Below, one piece after another: positions 14,690-15,631 of a DNA stretch of 15,631 nt. Made by a program: the position numbers and the translations under genes. Positions within the stretch are counted from its first letter, which is position 1. The number at the start of each line of letters is the position of its first letter. The DNA lies in NCBI GenBank assembly GCA_035604475.1, contig DATNIJ010000185.1:1-15631 (forward strand), in the 5' to 3' direction. The notes beneath the pieces are model-generated. The model worked only from the letters and a program-made list of their open reading frames with translations, had not been told where the DNA came from and ran no database searches. The DNA is from DASPPM01 sp035604475. Its GTDB lineage: Bacteria; Pseudomonadota; Alphaproteobacteria; JACZXZ01.

Positions 14690-15291
14690 TCGCGGCACTC
14701 GGACCCCGGCAATCGCGCGCGCTGGCGCTCGTCCTCCTCCTCCTCGCACTCGCCGCGGTCGTCGCGGGCGTGGTCGGGTCGCTCGTCGCATTGCGCGCGC
14801 AGGGCAAGGCGCTCAGCCGGGTCGAGGCCGACGTCGCGCACTATGCCGCCTTCGCCCATGGGCGCGCCGCACTCGAGAGCCGGCTCATGGCACTCCGCCG
14901 CGGCGAGGTGCTGGATGCCAGCCTCTTCAACGCGGTGACCGTCAATCAGGCGACGGCGGCGCTCCAGCATCTGGTAGACGACGTGGTGAGCGAGGCGAGG
15001 GCGCATACCGACACCGTCGAGGTCCTGCCCGAGAAGAGCGACGGGCCGCTCGTCCGCATCGGCGAGCGGCTTAGCATGAGCGGCGACATCGCCGCCGTGC
15101 GCCGCATCCTCTATCGCCTCGAGGCGGGCAAGCCGGCACTCTTTGCGGACAATCTGCGCATCCGCATCAACGATGCGCAAGCGCTCACGACGGCGCGCTT
15201 CGATCAGGCCAAGCCGGTACAGCTCGCCGTCGGCCTCGAGCTCTATGGCTATACGCTTGCGCCCGCCCAGGGCGCGGCGCCGCCGCTCTGA
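14686..15291 (+). CDS. gspM: type II secretion platform protein GspM
   Basis: Small inner-membrane partner of GspL; 201 residues. GTG 14686 overlaps the gspL stop by four bases and has AAAGGAGAG at ideal spacing. A short cytoplasmic start is followed by one transmembrane helix at about 11-34 (ALALVLLLLALAAVVAGVVG), a helical linker, and a periplasmic PilO/GspM-like ferredoxin-type domain (ALQHLVDDVVSEARAH, then RLSMSGDIAAVRRILYRLEA, a conserved GspM segment). The frame stays open far upstream across gspL, but that translation is Arg/Pro-rich and matches no family, so it is not coding. The short Gln/Pro/Ala C-terminus is unremarkable. It is followed 13 bases later by the GspC/N-like gene. Confidence 0.9.
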   Translation: MIAALGPRQSRALALVLLLLALAAVVAGVVGSLVALRAQGKALSRVEADVAHYAAFAHGRAALESRLMALRRGEVLDASLFNAVTVNQATAALQHLVDDVVSEARAHTDTVEVLPEKSDGPLVRIGERLSMSGDIAAVRRILYRLEAGKPALFADNLRIRINDAQALTTARFDQAKPVQLAVGLELYGYTLAPAQGAAPPL

Positions 15292-15304
15292 GGGGGGATG
15301 CGGC

Positions 15305-15631
15305 ATGGACCCGCACTTGCACCTCGCCGATGGGATGCGCCGGAGCGTTCTCCGGCGTCTCGTTGTTGCGGCACTCGTCTTGGTGCCGGCCGCGGCATCG
15401 GCACAGCAGCCCGCGGCGACGGACAAGCCCGCTCTCGCGGCGGCAGCCGGCCCTACCGGCGACTTGAGCGCCCTCCCGCTCGAGCATTTTCGCGCCATCG
15501 TGGAGCGCCCGCTCTTCTCGCCCACGCGCCGGCCGCCGCCGTCCGCGGCCGGCGAGCCGGACGCCGGCCCACGGCAATTCCAGCTCAAGGGGGTCGTCGT
15601 CTCCGCGCGCGAGCAGCATGCGCTCATCGTC
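15305..15631 (+). CDS. GspC/GspN-like T2SS protein (3' end cut by window edge)
   Basis: The first 109 codons of a gene running off the window. The N-terminus has a signal-like segment, RRLVVAALVLVPAAASAQ, that could be cleaved after ASA, then an Ala/Pro-rich linker. After that comes LEHFRAIVERPLFSPTRRPP and FQLKGVVVSAREQHALIV. The motif 'ERPLFSPTRRP ... LKGVVVS ... ALI' matches the homology-region part of GspC or short GspN-type proteins, which binds the N0 domain of the secretin. As the last platform gene after gspM, with no other gspC in the window, it is the candidate connector to GspD. ATG 15305 has a G-rich ribosome-binding stretch (AGGGGGG); ATG 15335 would give a more typical signal peptide. 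The total length and any PDZ domain cannot be seen. Confidence 0.75.
   Translation, partial: MDPHLHLADGMRRSVLRRLVVAALVLVPAAASAQQPAATDKPALAAAAGPTGDLSALPLEHFRAIVERPLFSPTRRPPPSAAGEPDAGPRQFQLKGVVVSAREQHALIV

Overview
The window looks like a piece of a high-GC proteobacterial chromosome, most likely an alphaproteobacterium. The pointers are the strong GC bias at third codon positions, the frequent GTG starts, a nested CCCTCACCC/GGGTGAGGG intergenic repeat of a style common in that class, and a secreted beta-helix family often seen there. No rRNA, tRNA, insertion sequence or CRISPR array was found. The taxon is an inference and cannot be fixed further from the sequence alone.

Layout. (1) 1-2254, minus strand: the end of a sugar-modification operon, with a class I SAM C-methyltransferase (zinc-binding N-terminal and C-terminal C-methyltransferase domains) followed by a DegT/DnrJ/EryC1 PLP aminotransferase cut by the window edge. 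Together they suggest a C-methylated amino-deoxysugar for a surface polysaccharide or similar glycan. (2) 2255-3737: an exported, cysteine-containing right-handed beta-helix protein on the plus strand. It is flanked by two diverged direct copies of about 130 bp. Copy 1 is its own leader and ribosome-binding region; copy 2 lies downstream with no gene of its own. (3) 3738-15631: an essentially complete type II secretion system (T2SS) in two divergent arms. The minus arm has gspD (secretin) followed by gspO (prepilin peptidase). The plus arm has a small lipoprotein, then gspE, F, G, H, I, J, K, L and M, and the start of a GspC/GspN-like gene running off the window.

How the parts work together. 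GspE is the cytoplasmic ATPase. GspF, L and M form the inner-membrane platform. GspG is the major pseudopilin and GspH, I, J and K are the minor tip pseudopilins, all processed by GspO. GspD is the outer-membrane channel, and the final GspC/N-like protein is the candidate link between platform and secretin. Genes are packed with 4-base overlaps (E/F, I/J, L/M) or very short gaps, so translational coupling is likely. The one large break is between gspF and gspG, where a palindromic repeat and further hairpins lie.

Most notable points: GspD carries its own lipoprotein signal (a liposecretin) and ends in a (PQA)n tail encoded by a 9-bp minisatellite; GspG appears to replace the usual acidic calcium loop with a cysteine pair; an unrecognised small lipoprotein heads the gspE arm; the beta-helix gene is bracketed by a duplicated leader. 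I see no clearly new defence or mobile system. This is mainly a T2SS locus with unusual details.
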